Shown here: one piece after another, positions 1 through 7,400 of the stretch
How the letters are laid out: each line of letters starts with the position of its first letter
Numbering within the stretch: position 1 is the stretch's first letter
Source of the DNA: Segatella copri
Lineage (GTDB): Bacteria > Bacteroidota > Bacteroidia > Bacteroidales > Bacteroidaceae
Direction: 5' to 3'
DNA length: 23,418 nucleotides
NCBI RefSeq assembly: GCF_019127135.1
Contig: NZ_JAHOEA010000054.1
Coordinates: forward strand, 1 to 23,418
Made by a program: the position numbers and the translations under genes
Notes under the pieces: generated by a model
Seen by the model: only the letters and a program-made list of their open reading frames with translations
Database searches by the model: none
Told to the model about the DNA's origin: nothing

Positions 1-8
1 CCATTATA

Positions 9-67
9 CCCAGGGCGATGCCCTGGGCTAGGAGCTTCTGCCCTTTCAGGGCGTGCAGCTTCTAGAA
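9..67. repeat. REP-like double-hairpin element
   Basis: Two adjacent inverted repeats are visible. CCCAGGGC/GCCCTGGG (9-27, loop gat) is a perfect 8-bp stem. GCCCT/AGGGC (40-52, loop ttc) is flanked by partly complementary AGCTTCT and CTAG sequence out to about 65. The compact GC-rich double hairpin in otherwise AT-rich DNA resembles dispersed REP-type elements of Bacteroidota. The 11-mer CCCTTTCAGGG recurs at 17601-17611. A genome-wide copy count cannot be made from this window, so the REP assignment is inference. Confidence 0.5.
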
Positions 68-88
68 ACTTTATTGGCTTTCAGGGTG

Positions 89-122
89 CAAAGTTATAAC
101 ATTATTCGTAAATAGACGCAAA
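89..122 (-). promoter_or_regulatory. Possible leftward promoter
   Basis: On the minus strand TAACTTTG (96 to 89) matches the Bacteroidota -7 consensus TAnnTTTG. A TTTG lies upstream at 122-119 with a 22-base spacer, slightly longer than the usual 19-21. A transcript starting near 82 would run left through the double hairpin at 9-67 and leave the window, so its gene is not visible. Confidence 0.35.
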
Positions 123-317
123 AACCTATTCATTATTTCAGTTTTTTATGAGATTTTCAGAAAAAGGCTTCCATGCAGTTCCTTCTGAGTTCCTTCTGCT
201 GCCTGTTCTTGCTCTTCGCCGTGCGAGCCTAAGTGGTATAAACCTCCTTCATATTGCTCTATTTCACCTGTTTATCTGCCAATATATGATGAAAATCAGA
301 AAAATATGAGAAAACTA
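123..317. other. Intergenic stretch without a gene
   Basis: No convincing reading frame on either strand. The only structure I see is a tandem 11-bp direct repeat, AGTTCCTTCTG, at 177-187 and 188-198. Together with the element at 9-67 and the two promoters, this accounts for the first 405 bases. Confidence 0.5.
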
Positions 318-349
318 TTTGGTTAATTTAATTTTTTAGCGTAATTTTG
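318..349 (+). promoter_or_regulatory. Promoter of the lipid operon
   Basis: TTTG at 318-321, a 20-base AT-rich spacer, then TAATTTTG at 342-349: a full match to the Bacteroidota promoter consensus. The expected start near 356 gives a leader of about 50 bases before the pgpA-like gene at 406. It shows that the four-gene operon starts here rather than reading through from the left. Confidence 0.75.
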
Positions 350-405
350 CACACTGAAAATTAAAGAAGTAACGCCCTTCTGCGGGCTTATTAAACATCA
401 AGCGA

Positions 406-948
406 ATGAATAACAAGGGAAATCTTACCGACGAGCGGCCTCCTTTGCTGCCCGTCATCATAGGCACCGGTTTCGGCAGTGGCTTCTGGCCTTGGGGACC
501 GGGAACGGCTGGCTCTGTATTGGCAACCCTCATCTGGGCAGTCCTGGCTTACGGGCTCGGCATTACGGGTGAGAGCTTGCAGAGCATCACCTTCTTTCTC
601 GTCATTGTTTCTACCATTCTGGGTACTTGGGCAACAGCTCAGTTGCAGCCTTACTGGGGTGAGGATCCCAGCCGTGTGGTCATCGATGAGATGGCTGGCG
701 TGTGGATTCCCCTGTCGTTGCTGACCCCGCTTACGGCACAGGGCGAAGTGAAAGATGCCTGGTGGTGGGCATTGGTGGCACTTGTTCTCTTCCGCTTCTT
801 TGATATGGTGAAACCGCTGGGCATCAAGAAACTGGATAACAGGCAGGGCGCCTTCTACGTGATGGCTGATGATCTGCTGGGCGGTCTCTATGCGGCCGTT
901 TCTTTAATCATCATCAAAATCATACTGGTTTCGGCTGGAATCATCTAG
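406..948 (+). CDS. pgpA: PgpA-family lipid phosphatase
   Basis: A 180-residue membrane protein of the phosphatidylglycerophosphatase A family, which removes the terminal phosphate from phosphatidylglycerophosphate or a similar lipid at the inner membrane. Family blocks seen: GTGFGSGFWPWGPGTAGS (20-37), VVIDEMAG (91-98), FRFFDMVKP (129-137) and ADDLLGG (154-160), with hydrophobic helices between; full length. The ATG follows a short A-rich leader downstream of the promoter at 318-349. It is the first gene of an operon with a CDP-alcohol phosphatidyltransferase, a PAP2/Aur1-like protein and a GtrA-like protein. In Bacteroides this company is typical of the inositol-lipid cluster, where a PgpA-like enzyme is assigned to dephosphorylating phosphatidylinositol phosphate. 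The family call is firm; the exact lipid (glycerol or inositol) is inference. Confidence 0.9.
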   Translation: MNNKGNLTDERPPLLPVIIGTGFGSGFWPWGPGTAGSVLATLIWAVLAYGLGITGESLQSITFFLVIVSTILGTWATAQLQPYWGEDPSRVVIDEMAGVWIPLSLLTPLTAQGEVKDAWWWALVALVLFRFFDMVKPLGIKKLDNRQGAFYVMADDLLGGLYAAVSLIIIKIILVSAGII

Positions 949-1020
949 TCTGGCATTTCTTAAAGAAACAAATTATTAAGCAGACATTTCTTAAACAGAC
1001 AATAAAAAATAGATTAAAAT

Positions 1021-1689
1021 ATGAATTATAGAGATTTCTTACAAAAAGTTATCTATGCCATCATCAATCCACTTATCAAGGGGATGATTGCAGTAGGTAT
1101 TACTCCTAACATTGTTACTTTCGTAGGATTCCTGGGCAATATCGTGGCAGCCGGTTTCTTCCTCGATGCTGCATGGATGCTCGGAACTGAGCAGGCTGAT
1201 TATGCATCTTGTATGGTTACAGTAGGATGGGGTGGATTCATCATCCTCGCAGCCGGTCTCTTCGATATGATGGATGGCCGTCTGGCACGTATGAGCGGCA
1301 AGAGCAGTCTCTTCGGTGCACTCTGGGATTCTACACTCGACCGCTACAGCGAACTGGTAAGTCTGTTTGGCATCTGCCTCATCTTCGTACGTATGCAGGG
1401 CGATATGACCTGGTTCTGGATGGGCGTAGTTACCTTTGCAGCGATGATCGGTTCCGTGATGGTTAGTTATGTCCGTGCCCGTGCCGAGGGGTTGGATATT
1501 GAGTGCAAGGTAGGTTTCATGCAGCGTCCTGAGCGCGTTGTGGTTACCGCTGTTACTGCGATGATTACCGGCTTTACAGGCAATATCTGGTGGCTGGCTG
1601 GCGGAATGATTCTGATTGCCGTTCTGGCAAACATCACCGCTTTCTGGCGCATCTGGCATTGTTATGTTGTGATGAACGCTCATAAATAA
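1021..1689 (+). CDS. CDP-alcohol phosphatidyltransferase
   Basis: A 222-residue integral membrane enzyme that joins a CDP-activated diacylglycerol to an alcohol acceptor, releasing CMP. The full family signature D-x2-DG-x2-AR-x8-G-x3-D-x3-D is present with every residue: D82, D85, G86, A89, R90, G99, D103, D107. Hydrophobic segments flank it at about 30-50, 68-82, 110-125, 133-150 and 185-212. It lies 72 bp after the PgpA-like gene, with no terminator between, and 35 bp before the PAP2 gene. The context favours a phosphatidylinositol-phosphate synthase (acceptor inositol-1-phosphate), as in characterised Bacteroides inositol-lipid clusters. A PgsA-type phosphatidylglycerophosphate synthase is the main alternative. 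Family call is very secure; acceptor is inference. Confidence 0.9.
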   Translation: MNYRDFLQKVIYAIINPLIKGMIAVGITPNIVTFVGFLGNIVAAGFFLDAAWMLGTEQADYASCMVTVGWGGFIILAAGLFDMMDGRLARMSGKSSLFGALWDSTLDRYSELVSLFGICLIFVRMQGDMTWFWMGVVTFAAMIGSVMVSYVRARAEGLDIECKVGFMQRPERVVVTAVTAMITGFTGNIWWLAGGMILIAVLANITAFWRIWHCYVVMNAHK

Positions 1690-1724
1690 TAAACTCAAGT
1701 TCTATCAATAAAAAGTAGAAAAAA

Positions 1725-2561
1725 GTGTTTAGTATCTATCTGATTATCCTCCTGGCGGTACTCGCAGCCTGGAAGAAGACACGCCGTTTTGCCTTCTATT
1801 TTCTGCCTTGGTTCCTCTTTGGAATCATCTACGATTCGATGCGCCTTTATCCTAACTATATGGTTAACGATATTGATGTGGCGAATCTCTATCATGCAGA
1901 AAAGTCGCTCTTCGGCATTGCTGCTTCATCCAGCGCAGAGTTGCAGGCTGTAGCCGACCATACCCAGCTGATGATTCCGGGCGAATACTTCAAGGTTCAC
2001 CATTGCGGTTTTGCTGATTTCTGGGCAGGCATCTTCTATCTCTGCTGGGTTCCGGTGCCTATCGCCTTTGCTCTTTATCTGTATCTTACGAAACAGCTTA
2101 ACTGGTTCAAGCGTTTCTCCTGGGCTTTCCTGCTGGTGAATGTCATCGGCTTCATCGGCTACTACATCTATCCGGCTGCTCCGCCTTGGTATGCGATGAA
2201 CTATGGCTTCAAGGCTGTGCTCAATACACCGGGTAATGTGGCTGGTCTGGGCAGATGGGACGAAATGACCGGACTGCAAGTGTTCCACGGACTCTACGGC
2301 AAGAATGCCAATGTCTTTGCTGCCGTGCCGAGTCTGCATGCTGCCTATTTGTTCCTTACCACGATTTATGCTGTGATGAGCCGTAAACGCTGGTATACGG
2401 TGGTGCTCTTTGCCTGCATCTGTCTGGGAATCTGGTGGACGGCAGTCTATTCTGGTCATCATTATATCATCGATGTCATGTTGGGTATTCTTACTACGAT
2501 AGTAGGCGTACTGCTTATGGAATCCAAGAGATTATGGGCAAGATTAAAGAAGAACTCGTAA
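1725..2561 (+). CDS. PAP2/Aur1-like inositolphosphotransferase
   Basis: A 278-residue polytopic membrane protein of the PAP2 phosphatase superfamily, resembling Aur1-type inositol phosphorylceramide synthases. Motifs: YPAAPPWY (149-156), VPSLHAAY (201-208, with H205) and YSGHHYIIDVMLG (242-254, with H245/H246 and D250), the last two carrying the usual PAP2 catalytic histidines and aspartate. About six hydrophobic helices are visible. The start is a GTG at 1725: an in-frame TAG lies just upstream at 1716 and the first in-frame ATG is residue 39, which would remove the first membrane helix. The gene overlaps the next one by 28 bases. With its neighbours it would move a phosphoinositol head group onto ceramide. 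A plain lipid phosphatase remains possible. Confidence 0.8.
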   Translation: MFSIYLIILLAVLAAWKKTRRFAFYFLPWFLFGIIYDSMRLYPNYMVNDIDVANLYHAEKSLFGIAASSSAELQAVADHTQLMIPGEYFKVHHCGFADFWAGIFYLCWVPVPIAFALYLYLTKQLNWFKRFSWAFLLVNVIGFIGYYIYPAAPPWYAMNYGFKAVLNTPGNVAGLGRWDEMTGLQVFHGLYGKNANVFAAVPSLHAAYLFLTTIYAVMSRKRWYTVVLFACICLGIWWTAVYSGHHYIIDVMLGILTTIVGVLLMESKRLWARLKKNS

Positions 2562-2950
2562 CCTTCGGCAAGGCGGAACTGACCGCCTCCTGCGCCTCAG
2601 TGATAGACTTCGGACTGGCATTCTTCCTCTCAGATATCGTGGGTATTTATTACGGACTTGCCAATGCGCTGGGAGTGATAAGTGGCGGCATTACCAACTG
2701 CATTCTGAATTACCGCTATGTGTTCGGCGATTCCAAGAGCAAGAAAAAGAGTGTAGCCTGGCGCTATTTTATCATCTGGGGCATCAGCTGGATGCTCAAT
2801 TCGGGCGGCACCATCGCCCTGACCGAATTTCTGAATGCGCACGAACACATTCAGCTGCATTACATGATTCCGAAGAGTATTGTGTCTCTGCTGGTAGCGA
2901 TATTCGTCAACTATCCCGGACAGAAGAAATTTGTTTTTAAGCAGAAATAA
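2534..2950 (+). CDS. GtrA-like small membrane protein
   Basis: A 138-residue protein with four predicted membrane helices (about 8-30, 36-55, 74-95, 107-128) and a basic C-terminus, typical of the GtrA family. Family members help move lipid-linked sugars or modify surface glycans and are often encoded with membrane lipid or polysaccharide enzymes. I chose the ATG at 2534, preceded by AAGAG at a suitable distance. The open frame runs further upstream, but that part lies inside the PAP2 gene and has no family character. The 28-base overlap with the PAP2 gene implies coupled translation. It is the last gene of the operon and is followed directly by a terminator. Its job here, perhaps flipping a glycosylated or inositol lipid, is inference. 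Confidence 0.8.
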   Translation: MGKIKEELVTFGKAELTASCASVIDFGLAFFLSDIVGIYYGLANALGVISGGITNCILNYRYVFGDSKSKKKSVAWRYFIIWGISWMLNSGGTIALTEFLNAHEHIQLHYMIPKSIVSLLVAIFVNYPGQKKFVFKQK

Positions 2951-2958
2951 CCATATCA

Positions 2959-2997
2959 GATGGGGGCAGCATTCAGTATGTGCCCTCATCTTTTTTT
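2959..2997 (+). terminator. Terminator of the lipid operon
   Basis: GATGGGGGCA (2959-2968) pairs with TGCCCTCATC (2981-2990), ten pairs including one G-T wobble, followed by seven T. It lies 9 bases after the GtrA-like stop codon. Confidence 0.8.
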
Positions 2998-3046
2998 GTA
3001 TCCTGTTTTTTGTATTCTGGCAGGTAATCTGTTGGCATTGGGACAT

Positions 3047-3131
3047 AAAAAAAGAGTTTGGATTGTCCTCCCGACATTCCAAACCCACGCTTGTTTCTAA
3101 CTAACTTATTATCAACTATTCATTACTTTTC
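3047..3131 (-). ncRNA. Putative small RNA A
   Basis: A minus-strand transcription unit with no protein frame. TAATTTTG (3145-3138) fits the -7 consensus, giving a start near 3131. The unit ends in a hairpin, GACATTCCAAAC (3073-3084) against GTTTGGATTGTC (3056-3067) with one mismatch, followed by seven U (plus-strand A run 3047-3053). Length is about 85 nt. The body carries GAATAG and AAGTTAGTT before the hairpin, as in putative RNA B at 17493. It diverges from the lacI-family gene, and the LacI-type palindrome at 3191-3202 is centred about 65 bases upstream of its start. It could instead be an unused terminator with a chance promoter; expression is untested. Confidence 0.45.
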
Positions 3132-3190
3132 AGTTTGCAAAATTACGAGTTTTTTCACAATAAAATAAACTTTTTCAAAAAAATAATAAC

Positions 3191-3202
3191 GTAAACGTTT
3201 GC
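3191..3202. promoter_or_regulatory. LacI-type operator
   Basis: GTAAACGTTTGC differs at one base from the perfect LacI/GalR-family palindrome GCAAACGTTTGC found at 17411-17422. It overlaps the TTTG element (3198-3201) of the lacI-family promoter, so binding should repress that promoter. The same site lies upstream of the divergent putative RNA A promoter. Confidence 0.6.
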
Positions 3203-3251
3203 GTTTTCGAAAGAAATTGTTATCTTTGCAGAGAATTCACTATCTTTGCAG
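3198..3251 (+). promoter_or_regulatory. Tandem promoters of the lacI-family gene
   Basis: Two identical -7 boxes lie 20 bases apart: TATCTTTGCAG at 3221-3231 and 3241-3251. The first has TTTG at 3198-3201 with a 19-base spacer, inside the palindromic operator. The second has only TTG at 3217-3219. The outer promoter should be under autorepression while the inner one may escape it. Confidence 0.6.
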
Positions 3252-3319
3252 TAGAAAAGACGAAATATGCAGAATATGTGAATACACAAATGTATATCGA
3301 TAATAAGCATAAACTGAAT

Positions 3320-4336
3320 ATGAAACAACGAAGAACATCTTTGAAAGACCTCGCCGACCGACTTGGCGTCAGCATCGCAACCGTGTCGAGAGCCTTGCGC
3401 AACAGCCATGAAGTGGGAGAGGAGATGACTCAAAAGGTGAAAAGCCTTGCCAAGGAGCTCAATTATCGCCCAAACCCTTTTGCACAGAGCCTCAGAAAAG
3501 AAGCACCTAGGGTGATTGGTGTGATTGTGCCAAACCTGGTGACTCATTATTATGCTGCCGTGCTGGATGGTATAGAAGATTATGCCGTAAGAAATGGCTA
3601 CTCGGTAATCAGCGCCAATAGCCACGAAAACACAGAGCATGAGAAGAGAGCGGTAGAAAACTTCCTGAATATGCATGTAGAAGGCATCATCGCCTGCCTG
3701 GCACAGGATACGGTTGACTATTCTCACTTCGAGCAGTTGCATAAGATGGGCGTTCCACTGGTGTTCTTTGCCCGTTGCTGTTTAGAAGATAAGTTCTCCC
3801 AGGTAGTAGGCAATGGAGATGTTGCCGCTCAGGAGGCTACCCAGCATATGATAGAGACCGGTTCGCGCCGCATCGCCTTCATCGGCGGTCCAAACCATCT
3901 CGATATGGTGCGCCGCAGAAAACACGGCTATCTGGAGGCGCTGAGAGAGAACCGCATTCCTATCGACCGCGACCTCGTGGTTTGCGACAGAATCGATTTC
4001 GATGTGGCCCGAAACGCTACCCTCCGTCTCCTCGAAAAGGAGGACAGACCTGATGCCATCCTCGCCTTTAACGACATAATCACCTATGCCGCCTTTGATG
4101 CTATCAAGGAAAAAGGACTCCGAATACCAGAGGATGTTGCTATCATCGGTTTTACCGATGGTGATACTGCTGCCTTCGTTACGCCGAAACTCTCGGCTAT
4201 CATGGACAAGGCACACGAACAGGGAACCACAGCCTGCGATCTTCTCATGAGAAGTATCAATGGAGATGAAAAAATCTATAAGAAAGTGGTACCGATGATT
4301 CTGAAAATACGTGAAAGCTCTGAAAAAACGACGTGA
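3320..4336 (+). CDS. LacI-family transcription regulator
   Basis: A 338-residue LacI/GalR-type regulator. The N-terminal helix-turn-helix is SLKDLADRLGVSIATVSRAL (about 7-26), followed by the hinge region NYRPNPFAQSLR (about 48-59) that inserts into the operator minor groove. The rest is a periplasmic-binding-protein-like effector domain starting at VIGVIVPNLV and containing the FNDI and IIGFTDGD segments typical of the family. I chose the ATG at 3320, just before the HTH. An ATG at 3290 and a GTG at 3278 are in frame and would add 10 or 14 residues with no family character. The gene reads toward the HTCS 81 bp downstream. Palindromes at 3191 and 17411 are likely targets. The ligand cannot be named; a sugar or sugar phosphate is usual. 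Confidence 0.88.
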   Translation: MKQRRTSLKDLADRLGVSIATVSRALRNSHEVGEEMTQKVKSLAKELNYRPNPFAQSLRKEAPRVIGVIVPNLVTHYYAAVLDGIEDYAVRNGYSVISANSHENTEHEKRAVENFLNMHVEGIIACLAQDTVDYSHFEQLHKMGVPLVFFARCCLEDKFSQVVGNGDVAAQEATQHMIETGSRRIAFIGGPNHLDMVRRRKHGYLEALRENRIPIDRDLVVCDRIDFDVARNATLRLLEKEDRPDAILAFNDIITYAAFDAIKEKGLRIPEDVAIIGFTDGDTAAFVTPKLSAIMDKAHEQGTTACDLLMRSINGDEKIYKKVVPMILKIRESSEKTT

Positions 4337-4393
4337 AATAATTCCTATTTATAGGAATAATTCCTATTTATAGAAATAATTCCTATTTTCATA
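4337..4393. repeat. Tandem 19-bp repeats ahead of the HTCS gene
   Basis: The unit AATAATTCCTATTTATAGG occurs at 4337-4355, at 4356-4374 with one change, and at 4375-4393 with a diverged 3' end. Each unit junction builds the palindrome ATTCCTAT-TT-ATAGGAAT. The array fills most of the 81 bp between the lacI-family stop and the HTCS start. A spacing of 19 bp, near two helical turns, suits cooperative protein binding. No TAnnTTTG box is visible in this gap, so the HTCS gene may be read from the lacI-family promoter. Confidence 0.7.
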
Positions 4394-4417
4394 TAACTGT
4401 AAATTAAACCTACGATT

Positions 4418-7400
4418 ATGATGATAAAAAAACAAAACTACTTGAAACATGCCATCGTGCTGTTTCTGCTCTTGCTGCTCATGCAACCGGAGAGGGCTTG
4501 GGCTGCCTATGAAAACATTGAGTTCAGCAGCCTGACCAATCATGATGGACTTACGAACAGTCAGGTGGGGGCTATCCTCAAGGACACCAGAGGCTACATC
4601 TGGTTCGGTACCCAGTCGGGACTGTGCCGCTTTGACGGCTTCCGTATGAAAACTTTCTATTATAGCAATACTGATGATAAGTCGTTGCCTAACAATTCGG
4701 TAGATGAACTTCAGCAAGACTATGATGGAAATATCTGGGTGCATACCTCTGTGGGCTACAGCATCTATAAATATGATGAAGAGCAGTTTGACCGCAAACC
4801 GGAAGAATGGCTCAAAAACATCCACGTGCAGGGACCTCCTTATAAACTCCTGATAGATAAGGATAAGAACATGTGGATAGCTGTCTACGGACAGGGACTC
4901 TACTATCATAATGCCAAAACCAGGAATACCTACCTTTTTAAATTTACCAAAAAGGCTCAGCCGGGCTGTCTGAAAGAGGGAAATATCAGTAAAATAACCG
5001 AGGTTGACGGCGATGCGCTCATTACCTATGATGATGGTACAATCTGCCGTGTCAACGGACAGAAACAGAAGGTTCTCTGGTACAATTCCTTCCTTGCCAC
5101 CCATAAAGCTGCCGGTGATAATGGCGCCTATACTTTCTATGATGGTATAGGAGGTTTCTGGGTTTCAGTAAGCAATGCCAATTATGTGTATCAGTCTAAG
5201 ACCGGGAAATGGACCGATGCCCGTTCTTATCTTACAAACATGGGCATTGATATTCCTTGCCCAACCCGTATTCTGATGCGTGATATTGCCCGCGATAAGG
5301 CAGGTAATCTTTGGGTGGCTTCCGACCATAACGGTCTCTTCTTTGTTGATTTCAAACGCAAAATCTGCCGTCAGTATGTTCATTCCGAAGCAAAGGGAAG
5401 TATCGTTGACAATTCCCTGCAGAAGGTTTATGTGGATGATGAGGGAGCTATCTGGGTAGGTAGTTACAAGAACGGCGTGGCTTATTATTCGCCTGCTGCT
5501 CAGAAATTCACAACGATTCCGCTTGGTGATGTGTGTACAATCACGCAGGATCTGAATGGTAATCTCTGGTGCGGAACCAATGATAGCGGTATTGTATGCT
5601 ACAGTCCGCTTACCGGACAGAGTTGGCGATTCGGACAGGCTGAAACTGGTCTGGCTTCGGATATTATCGTCAGCAGCGTAACCATGAGTGATGGTACGAT
5701 GTATTTCGGAACCTTCAATGGTGGACTTGCCCAATATAAAAACGGCAGGTGGAAGAGTTTTCAGGCAGCTCCAGGCGGACTTGCCAATAACAGCGTCTGG
5801 TGTCTTGCTGAAGATCCGTATCATCGCCTGATTATCGGAACCTTGGGCTCAGGCTTCCAGATTTATAATCCTGAGAGCGGAAAGTTTACGACCTACAATG
5901 TTCAGAATTCGGGTATTACCAGTGATTTTATCAACTCGCTCTTCCTGCCGAATAAAGATGAAATTCTGATAGGTCATTCGCAGAACTATTCTATCTTTAA
6001 TTTCGGAACCCGAAAGGTAACCAATGTGAATACAACCAAGGACGGACAGCCTTTCCCGAGTCCTTCCCTGAATTACATGATGAAGGATAGCCGCGGCATC
6101 TTGTGGATGGCTTCGCCTGCGGGCGTCACCATGTATGATGAGGCTTCAGGACAGTTGGAGTCAATCAATGACCTCAATGGTACGCAGGGCACGGTAGGCT
6201 GTATGGTGCTCGAAGATAAGCAGCATAACATCTGGCTGGTTTCTGAATTTATCGTTACCCGTGTTACGCTGACCAGGAACAATCAGGGCAAATGGGACAT
6301 TACGATGATTAGTTTCAATTCGCTCGATGGCTTGCAGAGCCGCCAGTTTAACCAGCGTTCTGCCTGTCTGATGAGAAATGGAGCCATCGCCATCGGTGGA
6401 CAGGATGGTATTAATATCATCAATCCTGCCAAGATTCTTCCTGCCCAGAAACATGCACATGTCTTGTTTAGCGGTTTCGTACTCTTCGATCATCCGCTGA
6501 AGGCAGGTGAGGAGTTTGAGGGAAGAGTGCCTCTGGAAAAATCGCTCGATACTCATCCTGAACTGGATCTCAGTTATAAGGACAAGGCGTTTACCATACA
6601 GTTTGCTTCCGACCAGGTAAGTATTCCGGCCCGTTGCCGTTTCCTCTATCGTATGAAGGGACTTGATGACAAATGGATGCTGACACCTGAGGGACGTCCG
6701 GAGGCTACCTTTACCAATCTCTCTTCAGGCAGCTATGTCCTGGAGGCAAAGGTGGTGAATGCTGATGGTAGTGTGAGCGAAGAGGTGAACACGCTGAAGA
6801 TTCATATTCATCCGCCTTTCTATCTCTCTATCTGGGCGTTTATCGTATATATTATATTAATAGGTGTAGCTTTCTATCTCTACCGTAAACGTATGCTCGA
6901 AAAGCAACGTGTAAAATTCGAACTCCAGAGCAAGGAAGACAGTATCAAGAAGACTAAGGAGTTGAATGAACTCAAACTCAACTTCTTTACCAATGTGAGC
7001 CACGAACTCCGTACTCCGCTCACCCTGATTATCTCGCCGCTGGTTAGTATGATCAGAGAAGAAAGAGATGAAAGTAAACGCAGAAAACTGCAGATGATTC
7101 ATCGCAATGCTACCCGTTTGCTCAATCTGGTAAACCAGATTCTCGACTTCCGCAAGATTGACCAGAACAAGGAGAAACTTACCCTGTCGCGTGTAGACAT
7201 CGTGAGCTTCGTTGACAATATCTGTACTTCGTTCCGTACTTTGGCTAACAGCAAAGTAACGCTTTCCTTCGATTCTACGGTGCCTAGTCTGCAGATGTCG
7301 TTCGATGCTGACAAGGTAGGAAAGATTGTGAACAACCTCCTGAGCAATGCTTACAAGTTTACGCCAGATGGCGGATTTATTATCGTTTCTCTGAGTATTG

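Noticed and set aside
953..993. Repeated CATTTCTTAAA motif between pgpA-like and transferase genes
   Set aside because: Two short AT-rich copies without T run, promoter or symmetry that would imply function; no evidence for an internal terminator.
1039..1698. Minus-strand open frame (219 codons) opposite the CDP-alcohol transferase gene
   Set aside because: The plus strand carries a complete catalytic signature; the reverse product is His/Asn-rich without family features.
2435..2533. Upstream extension of the GtrA-like frame
   Set aside because: It lies inside the PAP2 gene, lacks family character, and the ATG at 2534 has a good ribosome site.
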